The notes under the pieces are model-generated. The model did no database searches. It saw nothing but the letters and a program-made list of their open reading frames with translations, and had not been told where the DNA came from. Made by a program: the position numbers and the translations under genes. A stretch of DNA of 64,000 bases from Setomelanomma holmii (Eukaryota > Ascomycota > Dothideomycetes > Pleosporales > Phaeosphaeriaceae): positions 124,001 to 188,000 of the forward strand of contig ML978163.1 in NCBI GenBank assembly GCA_010015745.1, written 5' to 3'. Below, piece after piece: positions 31,224 through 44,652 of the stretch (the first letter of the stretch is position 1; each line of letters starts with the position of its first letter).

Positions 31224-32451
31224 CTAGAACTTGGGTTTGCTGCTCAACGGAATCGGAGGCGGTTCACCTGAGCCTCCCAGTTCCTTCTTCTTTGGCGGGG
31301 GTGGAGGAGCAGGCTTCTTCCCTATTCCACCCGCAGAACCCTGCACAGGCGACTGCGGTGGAGATGCAGTGCTTGACGAGGCGAAGTTGTTGACTCGGCC
31401 TGCAATGCCGTACTTCTGGTTCAGCCCGTTCGCTGCCTTGAACCCAGACGCAACTTGAGCCCCGTGTCTCTGCTGGAAATTGTTCGCAGTCGATGCTGCA
31501 TTTCTCATGTCTGCACCTGATACTTTGGAGGGATCGTCGCGAAGGCCGCTAGCGGTTCGTAGTGCTGCTTGCTTCTCTGCCCAGGTCGTGCCGGTCGCTG
31601 GAGCTTCCGTTGCAGAAGAGCCAGTCGACATACCGGCGAATCTGTTCTGTAATTCTCCTAACTGCGACCCATGGCCCAATCTCACTGGAGGAGGGATTGG
31701 CGCGGCTGCAGATGAGTTCTGGCGAGCTGGCACTGGGGGTGATGCCGTTCGACCCATGCCAAATCCAGGTACTGAGACACCAGCTTGTCCAAGCCTATCT
31801 ACAGCGCCCTGATTCAACATTCCTTGCGATGGTGCCGCCGAAGTCGCTTCGTTGTAGGTCGGTGGTGGGGTCGGTGCATACTCGTTTGGATTGGAGTTCT
31901 GTCGAGGAGGTAACCGTGGCGGAAGACTCGGTTTCGGCTTCCCAGCAGCGTTGGGTGCTGGAGGAGAAGCGGCACCTGGCCTGAAGGCTGGAGGTTTAGG
32001 TAGATGTGCTGTGCTCAGTCCGGTCGTGTCTGGCCGGTATGGTCCTGGTGGTGGTCTATTTGCCTCTCGTTCCGTTCTCCTCTGTGCCTCTTGCCTTTCT
32101 TGCAGGCGTTGTTGTGCAGAACCCGAAGGTGCCACTGCGGAAGCGCTTCGAGATGCTGTTGGGTCTGCATTGTAATCGAGTCTCTTCGGGGGTGGAGCGA
32201 AGGATGCGGGGTCTTTCAGTGTCGATAGCGGTGCGGACTGGTGATTTTTGGCTTGTTCCAAGTGCGAATTATTTCCACCACCTCTACCAAGCATGCCTTT
32301 CTGTGAAAGTTCAGTGGAAGTAGTACTTTGACATTAGAGAGCATCATACCACCTGCCCCAGTCGCCCACCCCCCGATTCTCCAGAGGTACTTGCCCGGTT
32401 CTTCTCCGGATGCCAGCCACCTTTTGCGAGAGTTTTGAACTTTTCGGCCAT
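31224..32451 (-). CDS. Proline-rich AIM3-like protein (tentative)
   Basis: Exons 32350-32451 and 31224-32300 join in phase over a 49-nt intron, giving 392 residues. The start is the ATG that opens MAEKFKTLAKGGWHPEKN. Exon 2 holds STLKDPASFAPPPKR, which resembles the LKDP-SF-PPP motif of Aim3 proteins, then an Arg/Gln helix, many proline stretches (PPRLPPRQNS, PTPPPTYNEA, KKPAPPPPPKKKELGG) and a conserved-looking segment GELQNRFAGMSTG. Aim3 in yeast binds SH3 proteins of cortical actin patches; the poly-Pro runs would suit that. The assignment rests on motif style only. Another endocytic or actin scaffold is possible. Confidence 0.7.
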
Positions 32452-33921
32452 TTCGGCGTGGTGGAATGTGGTTTCACATCTCGAGCGCGTGAATGGGTGG
32501 TCGAAGATAGCGCGCTGCGGCCCGATGAGCTCAGCCAAGACCTGAATCAGCAGACGTCAAGTTGAACCGAGCGTTTTGACACCACCCATTCGTCTCAACG
32601 AGCTTCAAGCGGAATATAGGCATTCTCCCAACTGCGATATTACCTCTCGTTTCGACGCCTTCCAAATATTAATACCTTGTGTATTGCCCAGTTGAAGAAG
32701 ACATTGGTAGGACAGCCTATGCTAGGCGAAGAAAGTCGCCAAGTGGGCTACGATGTGTTCTGCTGTTCATCGCGGCCACTCGACAAGTGCCATGGCAATG
32801 AACAAGCTCCAGGTCAATGCGGAGTAATGTTTTTGCGGCGATCATCACACCACGAAAAACGTGCTGCGAGAAGCTGACGGACACTTAAGTCCGGAAGCTT
32901 ATCAGCTGTGCATGCGAAGACCGGCCTTCGTGTTTCAAGTCCAAGTTCGTGATATCATGGTATCCGGGAGAGCGGCTTCCTGCAGACGTGGGCCTTTGAT
33001 AGCCTGTCAGCACTGAAGCCTTGTCGCTCTGGGTAGCGTTGCCGTCCAATAGTCCAACGCAAAACGGCAGGATGCGCAAGTCGTGCGGTAAGAGTTCTTG
33101 TCTTCCGGCTATACCTGCAGGTCTTACAAGGACATCTTGTCGGCAGCAACATGGCTCTTCAGTTCTACTGCCAGGCGGGAGAGTGCAAACACTAAGATAG
33201 AGCAGTTATTGAACGGACAAAGACTGGCATTTGTTTCCCTATGGCAGAGAACAAATATGGTGTTTGTTGCCTTTCCAGACGCCGGATCGACAGCTAGTGT
33301 TAGCCAAAAATACCCCAACCCGAGGAAGTGGGGTGGTTCACCTTGCAGGCAACGAGGCGGAGCATGCCTTATCCACTTTGTATCCCAGCCTCCAGCCAAC
33401 CACCATCGCTGCTCCAAGCCGACACTCACGGACTTTGGGTTAATGGCTTGACAGCATGCGGTACAGGATCGCAACTCGCAGCAACATGTCTGCGCCACTC
33501 TCAGCAACAGCATTTCAAAGGGCAGCTATCCGCACCTCTGTTCTGCTTGTTTCCCCACTTCCAACCTAAGAGACTGGGCGTACTTCGATCCTTTTAGAGA
33601 GCATTGTCGAGCAGCGGCAATCCTCGCGTCATTGAGCCGTGGGTGAGGGTGTACCAAGACCAGCTGCTTGAAGTCCGTCAGCCGGCCCCGCATCTCCTGC
33701 CACTCGACAAAGTCGATGATCACCATCCCACACCAGCATCCGTTTGGTCAGCTTGAGGAAACAAGGCAGCTTGCCGGCACACTTTACGACAAAGAAGCCT
33801 ATCACGCTCTCGGGTGATCCTCTTATACGCCTGGTGGTCTGACATCGCGTCGAAACTTGTCGTTTCTGCGGCGCACAGCATCTTCCGTAAGCACAGCTTT
33901 GCCCTCTTAGGCTGAGCCCCG
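32452..33921. other. Divergent intergenic region, no gene seen
   Basis: About 1.5 kb upstream of both the AIM3-like gene and the membrane protein at 33922. Open frames are short and lack motifs. Confidence 0.5.
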
Positions 33922-35010
33922 ATGGCTCCTCAGCGCAAAAACGACGATGATGATGACCACGAATATCCTCTCACTTCAACGACCAAAGACGACGACTACG
34001 AACCTACCATCTCCCCTTTCCCGTGGAAGCCAGTCGTGATGCCTTCGCCCATTGTGTCTAGCGAGTCACCTGAGATCACTGACGGCGAGTATACCTATAC
34101 CGGGTACTACAAACCTCATCCCACACCGCCATGGGTGACGAATTCGAATATTCCCAAACCAGGGCCGCCGTTAGCCACAAGCTCGTCGAATTGGATCACC
34201 ACAACGAAGGACTCTGCTGAATGGGAAAGTCAGTACGAGTCCAGGACGTCAACGTCACCCATCCGTCTAGGAAGCGCACCACCAACATCTTCCGACTTGG
34301 GGCATCGGCCAGGTTGGACCGACAAAGGACGAGATAGCAATGTTGGATTTGTCGTTGGTGCCGTGATCGGGCCAATTGCTGCCCTCACGGTCATTGGGAT
34401 GTTGGTCTTCTTCTGCATGCGAAAGCGTAAGCGACGAGCTCAAAGTGCGGCTGCGCAACAGCGAGTCCAAGAGATGAAGATGCAGCCACAGCCTCAGTCG
34501 ACTGTTCAGCCCTATATGGCGCCGCCATCAGGGCCTTCACCACAGTACTCGCCCACAGACAGTCATCCTCTACCTCTATCAAGCCCAGTCGTACCACACC
34601 CAGTCATCCTAGGACCCATACCCTCTGGATCAAACGGTGCATACTTCACAGGCATCGATACCTCCGATGTGGTCTCTATGACATCCGCAAGCCACCTGAG
34701 ACCTACTCCAGTCAACCCATTCAACGACAATGAGAGTTTGGTCGAGCCTCCTCCGCCGTATCGCCCTCGCAGCGCAGCGCCCCCGAGCTTGACGAATTCT
34801 TCGCGACAAAGCAGCTTACGAGCATCAATCGCTCCGCCTACGACGTCACGAACCCATCTCATCGAGCGATCGCCGTTCGATGATCCTGTCGAAGACGATG
34901 CGATTTCTGATCTCTCAGGTCCGACAGCTGGACGGTACGAAGAAAACATGTCAGCGGTATCTGACTTGTCTTACCAGCAAGATCCAGTAGTGAACAGGCC
35001 TTCTCTTTGA
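33922..35010 (+). CDS. Single-pass membrane protein with PPPY motif
   Basis: A single 362-residue frame from ATG 33922. The N-terminal 140 residues are Ser/Thr/Pro-rich with an acidic start (RKNDDDDDHEYP) and no signal peptide. One membrane helix at about residues 141-166 (VGFVVGAVIGPIAALTVIGM onward) is followed by the stop-transfer cluster RKRKRR. The cytoplasmic half is Pro/Ser-rich and contains EPPPPYRPR at about 276-284, a PPxY site of the type bound by WW domains of Rsp5/NEDD4 ligases. The layout recalls WSC/Mid2-type wall sensors but without their cysteine domain. The family was not recognised beyond that. Confidence 0.75.
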   Translation: MAPQRKNDDDDDHEYPLTSTTKDDDYEPTISPFPWKPVVMPSPIVSSESPEITDGEYTYTGYYKPHPTPPWVTNSNIPKPGPPLATSSSNWITTTKDSAEWESQYESRTSTSPIRLGSAPPTSSDLGHRPGWTDKGRDSNVGFVVGAVIGPIAALTVIGMLVFFCMRKRKRRAQSAAAQQRVQEMKMQPQPQSTVQPYMAPPSGPSPQYSPTDSHPLPLSSPVVPHPVILGPIPSGSNGAYFTGIDTSDVVSMTSASHLRPTPVNPFNDNESLVEPPPPYRPRSAAPPSLTNSSRQSSLRASIAPPTTSRTHLIERSPFDDPVEDDAISDLSGPTAGRYEENMSAVSDLSYQQDPVVNRPSL

Positions 35011-37359
35011 GTGAGGGATTGAGTTTCCCAACATTCTATTCTTGTACATATTCCGAGGTTGATGTGGTGTTCATTTCTTTTCATCTCTTTCTCTGTGGCA
35101 ATGCTCGGAACATGTTTGGAGTCGTATCTGCGAATGCATGATTGAGGCGTTTGTATTATTGGAAATGCACATGCTACGAAAGATATGTGGTTGAAAAGGG
35201 ATGATATATTTAGCTATGGGTATAATGTGCACATGGGTCATGACGACATCTCTACGCTCGGTTCCGACGGCTGCGTCTTCATTTCGGTTGCATGCTTACC
35301 ATTACGGCACAGTCGATTGATCGCCGACACGATTCACCATATTCATTGCTCATTGTGGTAATTGGGCCTACCATACTTTTGCTGCTGATAACCTGCAGCG
35401 TACGACATCATAGCCCAGAGTACGCAAGACCCTGCCATGCGACAACCATTGGACAGAGTTGACCAACAGCTCCTGATGATAACCAGATCTGCTTCTCCAC
35501 TTTCCACCGCCACTGTCCAAGGAGCGAAGCTGAAGGCCGTACCTTGCATGAACAAGCACGCCGGCTGACGCTAGGGTCCCAAAGTACCAAACCTTGAATC
35601 CAGGTCCCCGTCTCACATGTCAGGGATGAATGACTACGCTCATTGTCCTACCATTGAGCGTTGTGCTGGCAACGGCGCACGACACGACATTGTCTCGGTC
35701 GCCTGCCAGTCTCTGCATGGAAACGCACTGACAATGGCAATCACAATGGCGATGGCAACGGCGGCACGGTGTTGAGTTAGGGGCCGAGGAGTGGTGGCTG
35801 AAGAGTAAATGCGGCAAGAGCTATCGTGCGCCGGCGATTGGCCCCGCGATTTCCGCATTTCCAGGAACATGGGTTCTGCTCGCTTGCTGTGTAAGGCCAT
35901 GCCCGGCAGATTGTCGATTGCTGAGCTGGCAGGCGAGCACTTTTTCTACCCTCCCATTTGCTGCCCTCAGCGCCATCTGCCCACCAGAATTAAGGAGTGC
36001 AGCTCGATAGACGGCCGCAGAGGAGCTGCTGCGCTCAGGAGGGTGCGTAGGGCGCTCGCAGATTGGCGATGCAGGCCCAGCGGCGCGTTGACTGGCTGGC
36101 GGACCAAATGGTTCAAGGTTACGTCTAGCCTCGAGCTCTGGGCGGACTGGGCAAGCAGCCATTTGAACGCCAGACCATCGTTCCGCTGCAATTCTCCCCA
36201 CGCATCTTCCTGGTGCCGTCGTCGCTCTAGCACGTCGTTGCTCATGTTGGCGCGGCCTAGGCCTATTTCATCTAATGGCTGGCGGCGGTTGGTGGACGGT
36301 TCGCGTGCTCCGTTGAAACCATGAACACTGTCGGCCTCCTCTCCCTGCCGTTACCACCGCCCAAATGACTCCCTCGCTACATCCCCGCCAATATGAAGCT
36401 AGGCCGTTGCGGCTCGGTGCCTGATCTGCTCGCTCTGTCGTCAGCGCGGTAGGGCTCAGGAGACACATTCCAGCGTCGTTGCCGGTGTTGCGGACCCACC
36501 ATCGGTACAATTCCCACCTTTTCTTGTGCAGCAGCTTCAGGGCTTCATAATACCGGCCCCACTGTCTCCTCTAGTACGTGAAGAAAATACCTCGTCGTCC
36601 ATCGTCACTCCTCGCTGCAGGTCTGAGCGTGAAGCACGTCGCCGCTCTGCTACGCTGCGGTGAACGGTACTGCATACACGTCTCACAAGACAACGCTGGC
36701 TGCTCCAAGGCTCCTCCCTTTTGGCTGTTCTACAAGGTGTCACCGCCTCATACGTCTGTCCTAATTGTCTCTGCTCAGATCCACCGCCTAGACAGAAGTC
36801 TCTGCCAGACCCCGCCGTCTTCACCACCACAACCGCGAACAGCCTCGCTCGCCTCGAAGCCGCCGCCGTCCATTGCCTGACAGCAGCTCACTACATGGTC
36901 TGCGGGCAGGAAACACTGTGTCACTGGGTTTGGATATGACTTTGGATCAGCACATATATGGGTACGGGTTCCGCTCCTTCCCATCTGGTCACGCAGCCCG
37001 TGTGCCCCCATCACTCGACCCATTGAGTTCCATATGACGCCGCCCCGCAGGTGCAATGGACTTACCATGGTCGCTAGAGGCACTTTTTGCTTCTCTGCCT
37101 GCTCGCGTTGCAGATTTGCAATGTCGGCGCTCCCATGTGGTTTGGGGTAGGCAGAGGGCAGGCAGCACCGCACGGTTGACATCTGAAGCTCCATGGCACC
37201 GGCCCTTTAGCGCACCACTCAAAACCGCATTCTCCCACCCTTCTGCATGGTCATGACACCGCGACTTTGACTTTCCTCGCTACCACGTTTTCTTACTTTG
37301 CAAACTTTTTTGACATCTCTTCACATTTGGCAAAATACGTTACCAGGATCAAGGCTAAT
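35011..37359. other. Long intergenic region
   Basis: About 2.3 kb without a supported gene. Its 3' end is pyrimidine-rich (about 37255-37320), typical of fungal promoters and transcription starts; it may contain a long 5' leader or a short first exon of the PHD-finger gene. Confidence 0.45.
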
Positions 37360-39651
37360 GTGGGTCGTGTGCTAGATCGACGGATTGGCATCTCCCCAGT
37401 CCATCCTCCACGCCAAAGTCGGTGACCTTCCCCGGAGCAACGCTCAAGACGCCGGAAACTGAGGCGTTTCCTCAATCCCATTTCCTCGACGCCTGGTCGA
37501 CCCCGCGAATCAATGGGCAGCAGACCCCGGTGCAGACACCATCGCTCCTACTCTCAACGCCCAACGACCGCCCCTCGAGTTCATATAGCTTGAAGCCACG
37601 CACACCTGAAGACCCAGAGTTCCATGTCAACCATTTCGTGCCGAATAATCTGCCTCTGCCGCCAGTGGACGTCTCAAGGAGACTGTCGTCGTCACCGGGC
37701 CCCAACTCCGTAGGAAGACCTCAAGGCCATCCTGTCAGAAGTCAGGCTGGCCGGCCACGTCCTGTCACCATGGACTTCTCGCAAATACAGACGCCTCCGC
37801 CCACAAGAGATGCCAATTCAAGGAGGGGCCTGCAGCAGAGTGCAGGAAACGACTTTGCCACACCAGCCACTGTGATACAACGTACACCTAATCAGATGCC
37901 CACTGCAGATGCACTCTTCAACCAGACTCCTTTTGGGTTCACCGACGTCCCATTCTCACCATCAATGATGCCCTTTTCGAATACTGGACCCATGTCAGCA
38001 CCGCCCATGCCTCACTCCCGCCTCTTCTGGGATCAGCTCAATGACGGTTCGCAGATGGAAGTGGATTTGCCTTTAGGCGTAGATCCCTTTGGACCGACAC
38101 CACATAAAGTGGAGCAGAACTTTGACTGGCAATCTTTCTCGACCCCTGCAAACCACCAGATGAACTCCCAAGCCTTTCAAGCACTTCATGGCATGTCTTC
38201 ACCAGGACCAGTAACGTCATTTCATACGAATAATATTATGGCCCCACAATCGTCCAGACCTGGCTCCTTCGCATCCACATCGGCTGGTGTTGACCCAAAC
38301 ATGCTCTTCAGCTTCTCAAGCCCGGGTGTGAATACTTCTTTTGGTACCATGCCGCAGCAACCAACTAGGAATGTCTTAAGCCGACAGCCCTATGAGACTC
38401 AGGTGCGAGACGCCCAGAAAGAGAAGGAAGTTGCCAAGAAAGCCAGGAGTCAGCATTCTCGTAGCAACACCAACTCCTCGTCGGGCTCCGTAGAAAATGT
38501 TAGACCCAACCTGCAGCGCAGCAATACCGACAGTGGTTTCAGGAAGAACAGGCCGTCCTCGATAGAGTCAAGGACATCACTCCCACACGCTGCTTCCACC
38601 ATACCGCGCCGGTCATCACCACTGAAACGGCAGAGTGGAGGATCACTTACTTCAATACCTGAAATACGGCGACCGCGCACCCGCCTGATCATTGATGAGA
38701 CTGGGCGAGCTCGCACAGAGACAGCACCCGCTGAGGATGAGGAAGAGACGCCCAAGGTATCCCAAAGAACGTCCCAGAAGGATGTCAGAAAACAGTATCC
38801 TGGATTGTGGGACGAGGATGAGACTGAATCTGAGGACGATGAACCGCCGCCGACGATCAGCCGGCATACTTCCTTCAATATTCCCCAGCCTCAACGGCGT
38901 GCATTTAAGCATGCTCGTCAAGATAGCGGCGGACTAGAGCGATCCAACTCGTTCAAGATAGCCCGCCCCGCCTCGAGACCAACATCTACTGCTTTCGACA
39001 AAGCATCCTTCGAGACTGCTCGGCCCGTTAGGAGGGTAGCAGATAACGAACATCGACGGTTCAGCATGATGGATCTCCCGACGTCCTTCGACGGTGTCAG
39101 GGACGAGGACCAGCACATGCCAGACTCGCCCGGTGATGCATTGGGAGCCCTAAAGAAGGTCGTAGCTGGTCGGCAGCAGAGGGCTGGTATGGCAACTCAA
39201 CAAAGTCTCAAAGTGTTTGCTAATCTATTCAGACCGTGCGTCTCAGAACACACTGAAGGCTCACAACCAGCGCTGGGCACAAGCCTCTGCTGACATGGTC
39301 AACACCTCTACACCCCGCGGCCACGGCCACTACGACCCCTTCACCAACACCTTCAACGCTTCACCGAATACCGACGGTCTCACAACACCTTCGACCGACC
39401 GCAGCAGCCTGTCAAGTGAAAGCACTCGTTGTGTCTGCAACGGTGTCGACGACGGCCAGCCAATGGTGCAGTGTGAGAGCTGCAACAAGTGGCTACACAT
39501 GAATTGTGTCGGACTGCACAGCAATAACATCCCGCCTGTATACGTCTGCATATTTTGCACGGGGCAGACACCAATCGCGAGAGGAGGGCGAGTCAGAGGG
39601 CCGATTGCCCTCGACAGTCCCCTCACGCACAAGTCGATGTATCGACGGTAA
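37360..39651 (+). CDS. PHD-finger protein (chromatin regulator)
   Basis: Two exons are clear: an open frame to 39186 and 39233-39651, joined in phase over a 46-nt intron (GTATGG...ATTCAG, branch GCTAAT). The protein is Ser/Pro-rich and disordered for about 600 residues, with STPKSVTFPGATLKTPETEA and SHFLDAWSTPR at the start, and ends in a C-terminal PHD finger: CVCNGVDDGQPMVQCESCNK, WLHMNCVGL, YVCIFC. PHD fingers of this type read histone H3 tails. No ATG precedes the conserved N-terminal segment before the upstream stop near 37352, and the first in-frame ATG is at about 37771, so a short upstream exon probably supplies the start. The ends of the model are therefore firm only at the 3' side. 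Confidence 0.75.
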
Positions 39652-40804
39652 TTTATCGACATATGCATCACGTTCCGGAACGCCTCACATACTCTGTTCG
39701 CATCGTTCCTATGCCATCCCGTCCCCGAACGACACACACCTTTGCATAAACAAGCAACAATCCACGTACCGGAAGCTTAGCGGGATAAGCTTCGTGCCTA
39801 CAACTAGCACAATTTATGTGCTGACACAACATATTATCGCATCTCGTCTCGAATTTACCAGCATCTAGCGATCTCTTTCCCATGTTTTCTTTCACCAATC
39901 AGTTCTGCCATCCTACAACATCACCAACACAATAATCTCGGCACCACCTCCTCCACCACCACACACTTCCCGACACAAACATACGCAACAACCCTCCGAT
40001 TCTGCAGGTCAGATGTCTGGGCCATAATGTCTTGTCGTTTCCTTCGCTTTGTTATTGTGGATATGGAACGAGGTTAATAATGCTGATGAGCTATGTTCTT
40101 GACGCTCCTTAATGCCTGTTAATGAAGTGGTGCTGGTGTGAAGCACCGTTCTGGAGATGTTGGAGATTTTCCGTGGTTTTCTTGTTTTGCATATGTGGGA
40201 GCAAGCGAGCATGAAAGTGGGTGACAGGGCGGATCCGCGCAGGGGACTATGTACATAACCGCTGAGAATGTAGCAAGAGCTGTGTTGAATCGTCGCATAA
40301 CAGAACTATGTCCAAACACACTGATGAACATGACTGGCCCTCTTTTGTTCCGGCATATTGCAAATGGCACGTCATGCTCATGTATGCATTACGTAGAATC
40401 CAATTTCACCCTGACGATGCAGTTGATGTCGAGCAAGCACGCCCAGCATCCACTGACGATGATTCGTCGTCCTCGGTGATGTGCAACAACGGCCAGCTCG
40501 CCCTCCACGCACGAAGACCTCCCGACCGACCCAAAGAAGTACGCAAGGCCGGTATGCCACTACGTGCAAAACAGAACTTGTATGACTGTTTCGGCATTGC
40601 ACCTGCGTTTCTTCAATTGGATGAGGAAGTAGAGTAGGTATAGGTTGAATCATATATCGATTCCCTAAACTCTAGAAATGCTCGCGCATAGACCCGCACT
40701 CAATCAAGTACACATATACATCCCCTTCCACATGCATCTCTAACCTCCATTTCGCAAACTCATACCCTCTCATCTGCCCCAGTTCCTTGTCTTTCATACT
40801 CGGA
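39652..40804. other. Intergenic region, no gene seen
   Basis: About 1.15 kb between convergent genes; no coding sequence or RNA gene was recognised. Confidence 0.5.
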
Positions 40805-43800
40805 CTACAGCTCATCATGCCCCGCCTCCCCCTGACCCTTGGTCAACTCCTCAATCGCGCGCAAGATATCCTCCTCAGAACTATCCTTGTCGATGTTCAA
40901 CTTCTTCAACTTGCGCCCCGTTTCATCCTCCATCTCATCCTTGCCCCCAAACGCCTTGAGCTTAACACCTTCGGCATTCACACCTGCCTTCTTCAGCGCG
41001 TCGGCGAGTTCCTCATCGCTCGGCTTCTCGCTACCAGCATCCTTTTCCGCAGCTTTCTTGTCTTTCTTGGATTTCTCAGTGCCTGTCTTTTTGGGCTTGG
41101 ATTTCGGTTTCGACGACGACTTGGGTTTGTTCTGTGTGGGCGGCTTGAAGTGGCGCATTTTCTTCATCATCATGTCCATAATAACATCGTCTAGGCGCTT
41201 TTTCTCGGCTTCAAGGTCGGCAACGGTGAAGGCTGGGTCGTCTGTTGCGCCGAGTTTGGATTGCTTGGCCTCGTTTTCCTTGAGCCATTTTGCCGCGGAC
41301 GTGGAGAGCTCTTGTAGTTTCTTGAGGTCGTCATCGGTGTAGATAGTGGGGACTTCGGTGATTTCGGGCTCGGCGGGTTCGGACGAGGATATGAGGAGGT
41401 CGTCGTCCTCTAGATCGTCGAGGTCATCGGCGGACGGAGATGGGGATGGTGTTGTCGTGGCGGATGCCTTGGAGGCTTCCATTTCGCTGCTCTTGGAGCT
41501 GTCGCGGGACTGGGTCTTGATCTGGCCATCGACAAGTTGGACAACTTCCTTGAGATGGGCAACTGTATCCTTGAACTCCTTGATGGCATCTGGTCGCTTG
41601 ATAGCCTCGGTCTTGCGCTTCAGCACGGGGTTGACGATGTCCTCGAGCTCTTTCAGCTTGGCCTTCAGATCCTTCTCGCCAGCTTCAGCGCCCTCGGAGT
41701 AGATCCAATCGGATGCGGCGCTCAGCTTCTCCTCGATTGTTGATCGCACCGATGCGATGGAGGCGCCAATGAAAGACTCATCCTCAAGATAGTCTCGTGC
41801 CTTGTAAGTGAAGGCTTCGAGGGAATTCAGAACTTCCTCGCGGACGCGACGTGACTTGTCCGAAGAATCAAATGCAGCCAGCCTACATGTGTTAGCTAAT
41901 GCTCATCTCTACTCTTTGATGATTATCTTACCTGTCCTGCATCCTCTTGAGCTCCTTGCGAGGATGCTTTTCGTAGCCCAGCTGCTTGACATCGTACGTA
42001 ATCGCAGATCTGATAACCTTCTTCTTTAGCACTTCTGCCTTAGCAGCGTCGGTGCTGCCAGCCTTGGCCAAAGACGACGATGACGACGCGGAAGAGCTTG
42101 AAGCCGAGGCCGATTCGGAAGCGCTCTCGCCATCCTTCAATGGCTCCTGATCCTTCTTACCACCCATGCCAAACAGATTCTTGACACCGTCGACAATGCC
42201 GCCCTTCGCATCTGCAGACTCACCCTCACAGGTAACCCAGGCGGACAAAACCTCTGGCGTACCAGTGACAGGGCTGAGCCTTACTTGAACGTAGTTGTTG
42301 AAGGACTCGCGGTCACACTTGTCGTCGTCAATCATCTTGGTGACCACCCGAGTCAAGTTGCCACTCTGGAAGTGTAGTACAGGCTCCTTGGAGACACCTT
42401 TCGCGTCGGGGAGGGCCTGATAAAGGGTGAACTCAAATTCGCCCATCATTTGGAAGGGTAGGTCCTTGGTCGCGCCAAGCTTGGTGTTAGGTGTGAAGAT
42501 CTTCTGGTCGCGCTCCTTCATGTTGAACATGTACTGGATACCGTGCTCATAGCTCTGTGTGTCCGCGTCACGGATCTCCTTGACACGGAACGATGGGCTG
42601 AGACCAGCAGCCTTGAATGCGGCACCAAATACGGCGGCTTCATCGGAGTTGACGTTGGCCCTGAGCTTGGACTTGGTCGCAAGCTTCTCAAGGCGGTTCT
42701 GGACGAATGGCGTGCGGGTTGCGCCGCCGTGAACGATCACAGAGTCAATGTCCTTCCAGGTCAATCCAGCCGCTTTCAGGGCGTCGTTGATGGGACCGTC
42801 GATCCGAGCGGCATAGTTGGCGGCAAGCTTCTCAAGCGTAGCGCGCGAGAGCTTGTAACGGAGGTCAACGTCTTCGAAGAGACCCTCGAAGAAAGCAGAT
42901 GTCTCGCTGTTGGCGCTCAAGACTTGGCGAATGCGCTCTGCTTCCTTGAACAGCTTCGCAGCTGTGCGGCCGTAGCGTTTGACTTGCTCAGCAGTGATGG
43001 ACGTGCTCTTAGCGCTCGGGAGAGCAAGGAAAGAAGAGACCATATCATCGACAATAAGCGAGTTCAGTGCATCTCCTCCAAGTGTGCGGTCGTAGCCAGT
43101 TCCCAGGACCTGAACCTCCTGGATCGTCTTGTTACGCTTCCCAACATCCTTGACTGTCCTGCCCTGGAACTTCAAGACGGTAGCGGAGGTCGATCCAGCG
43201 CCCATATCGAACACCACGTTGATCTCAGCTTTGCCATCCTTGGTCACATCAGGGAATGTCCTGCTCACGGCATAATTGATGCCAACGGCCAGACCGTCAG
43301 AGACAACACCGAGAACTTTCATACCAGCCAGTCGTGCGGCAATCTCGAGCGCGCGTCTCTCCTCGACAGTGTAAAACGGCGGTACCGTGAAAACAGCATC
43401 CTGAATGTCGAAGCCTTTGCCTGCCAATGTCTTTGCATTCTCCCTCACATTCTTGAGTTCCATAGCCAACAACTCCTCAACCGAGAATGCCTTCTCGCTC
43501 TCAGTAGCGAATGTGCCACTACTAAAGCTAACCGTCTTACGTCCCTCTGTGCCTGTAACCTCGAGCGCGGGGTATCGTTCCTTGTACAGGCTGACCGCAT
43601 CATTCTCGCCTGATACACCTAGAAGATGCTTCAGATTCGGGTATACGTCGCCGGGAAATCGCGCCTGTAGCGCAATGGCATCTCCGCCATAGAAGCGCTC
43701 GGGGTATGAGCCTGAGGGTAGAGGCCCGCTCTTTGAGGGCTTGAAGCAGACGGCCGACGTCTCTTTGCGTTTCGAGTCTTTGGTGAGGACGATCTCGAGG

Positions 43801-43961
43801 GGAATGCCGGGCTTCACGAGCGCGGCTTTGATGTACTCGGTGCCCAGGTCGATACCTAGGACTGCAGATGCGGCTGAGGCTGTCGATGAGAAGAGGAAGA
43901 CGAAGCCCAGCAGTATCGTGGCGGGCGAGAGATGCGCTCTCCGGCGGCCAGGAGGAGCCAT
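40805..43961 (-). CDS. LHS1: ER Hsp70-like chaperone LHS1 (GRP170/HYOU1 type)
   Basis: Exons 41932-43961 and 40805-41882 join in phase over a 49-nt intron (GTAAGA...TGTAG, branch GCTAAC), giving 1,035 residues. A signal peptide (LLGFVFLFSSTASAASA) leads to the Hsp70 ATPase domain: VLGIDLGTEYIKAALV, NVVFDMGAGSTSATVL, LGGDALN and VIVHGGATRTPFVQ. A substrate-binding domain and a long Ser-rich loop (SASESASASSSSASSSSS) follow. The C-terminal helical extension is Lys/Glu-rich and ends GHDEL, whose last four residues are the HDEL retention signal of the ER lumen. Lhs1 is a nucleotide exchange factor for Kar2/BiP and aids protein import and folding. Length fits the Hsp110/GRP170 class. Confidence 0.95.
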
Positions 43962-44652
43962 TGTGCGGGTCAGGAAGTTGAGGTCGAGATATGCAGGTAC
44001 AGTCGCAACGTGGGGGATGGTGCGGGCTTCGCTGGGGACAAGTCAGGGTATCGTGCGCGAAAAGTGGGACAGGATAAAGGTAAAAGAAAGAACTGGGAAT
44101 CTATCCCAGGCAGTAGTAGTTGTGGACAGAGTTCACACAACCGTGGGGTATGAGGCGGGACTCGTTAAGCGTTTCGTCGTGGGCGTAGCGTTAATGAATG
44201 GCGCGTGGGAGCTCCCCTGGTCGAGGCAACTATTCGACAGGTGGCTCTTTCATGAAAGGCCACATTGACGTCGGCGCCTCAACGCCAGCGCAGCACCTTC
44301 AAAATGACTCGGGTCAACGCGGTAGAAATTCACTGGTGCCTATTCAAACAGTCTTTGCTTAAAAAAATATCTTCCCGTGTCTACATGTCCTAAATCTGGC
44401 TTCTGTGGAGGTGAAAAGGCACAGCGAGCTATCCGCCAATCGGAACCCTTCAACCTCCGCATCCAGAAGGAGCGATCCTGCTGCAGACCTTCTCATGCCT
44501 CTGCAGTTAAGATGCTCACAATGTGGGGTCCTGATAACTTGAGGCACTATTCGGCTTTCCGATGCACAATGCCTTCGAGCTACACATCGAAACCAAGCCT
44601 GCCACTTCATCGAGCCGTGGGCTGTAGTCTCCACCCACTCGATACATTGTCG
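43962..44652. other. Intergenic region, no gene seen
   Basis: About 690 bp holding the LHS1 promoter; no other feature was recognised. Confidence 0.5.

Noticed and set aside
35809..36324. A 171-residue plus-strand ORF in the long intergenic region
   Set aside because: Overlapping open frames occur on both strands with arginine-rich random composition and no motif.
42543..43613. A 356-residue plus-strand ORF
   Set aside because: It is antisense to the LHS1 ATPase domain, whose codon use and motifs are unambiguous.
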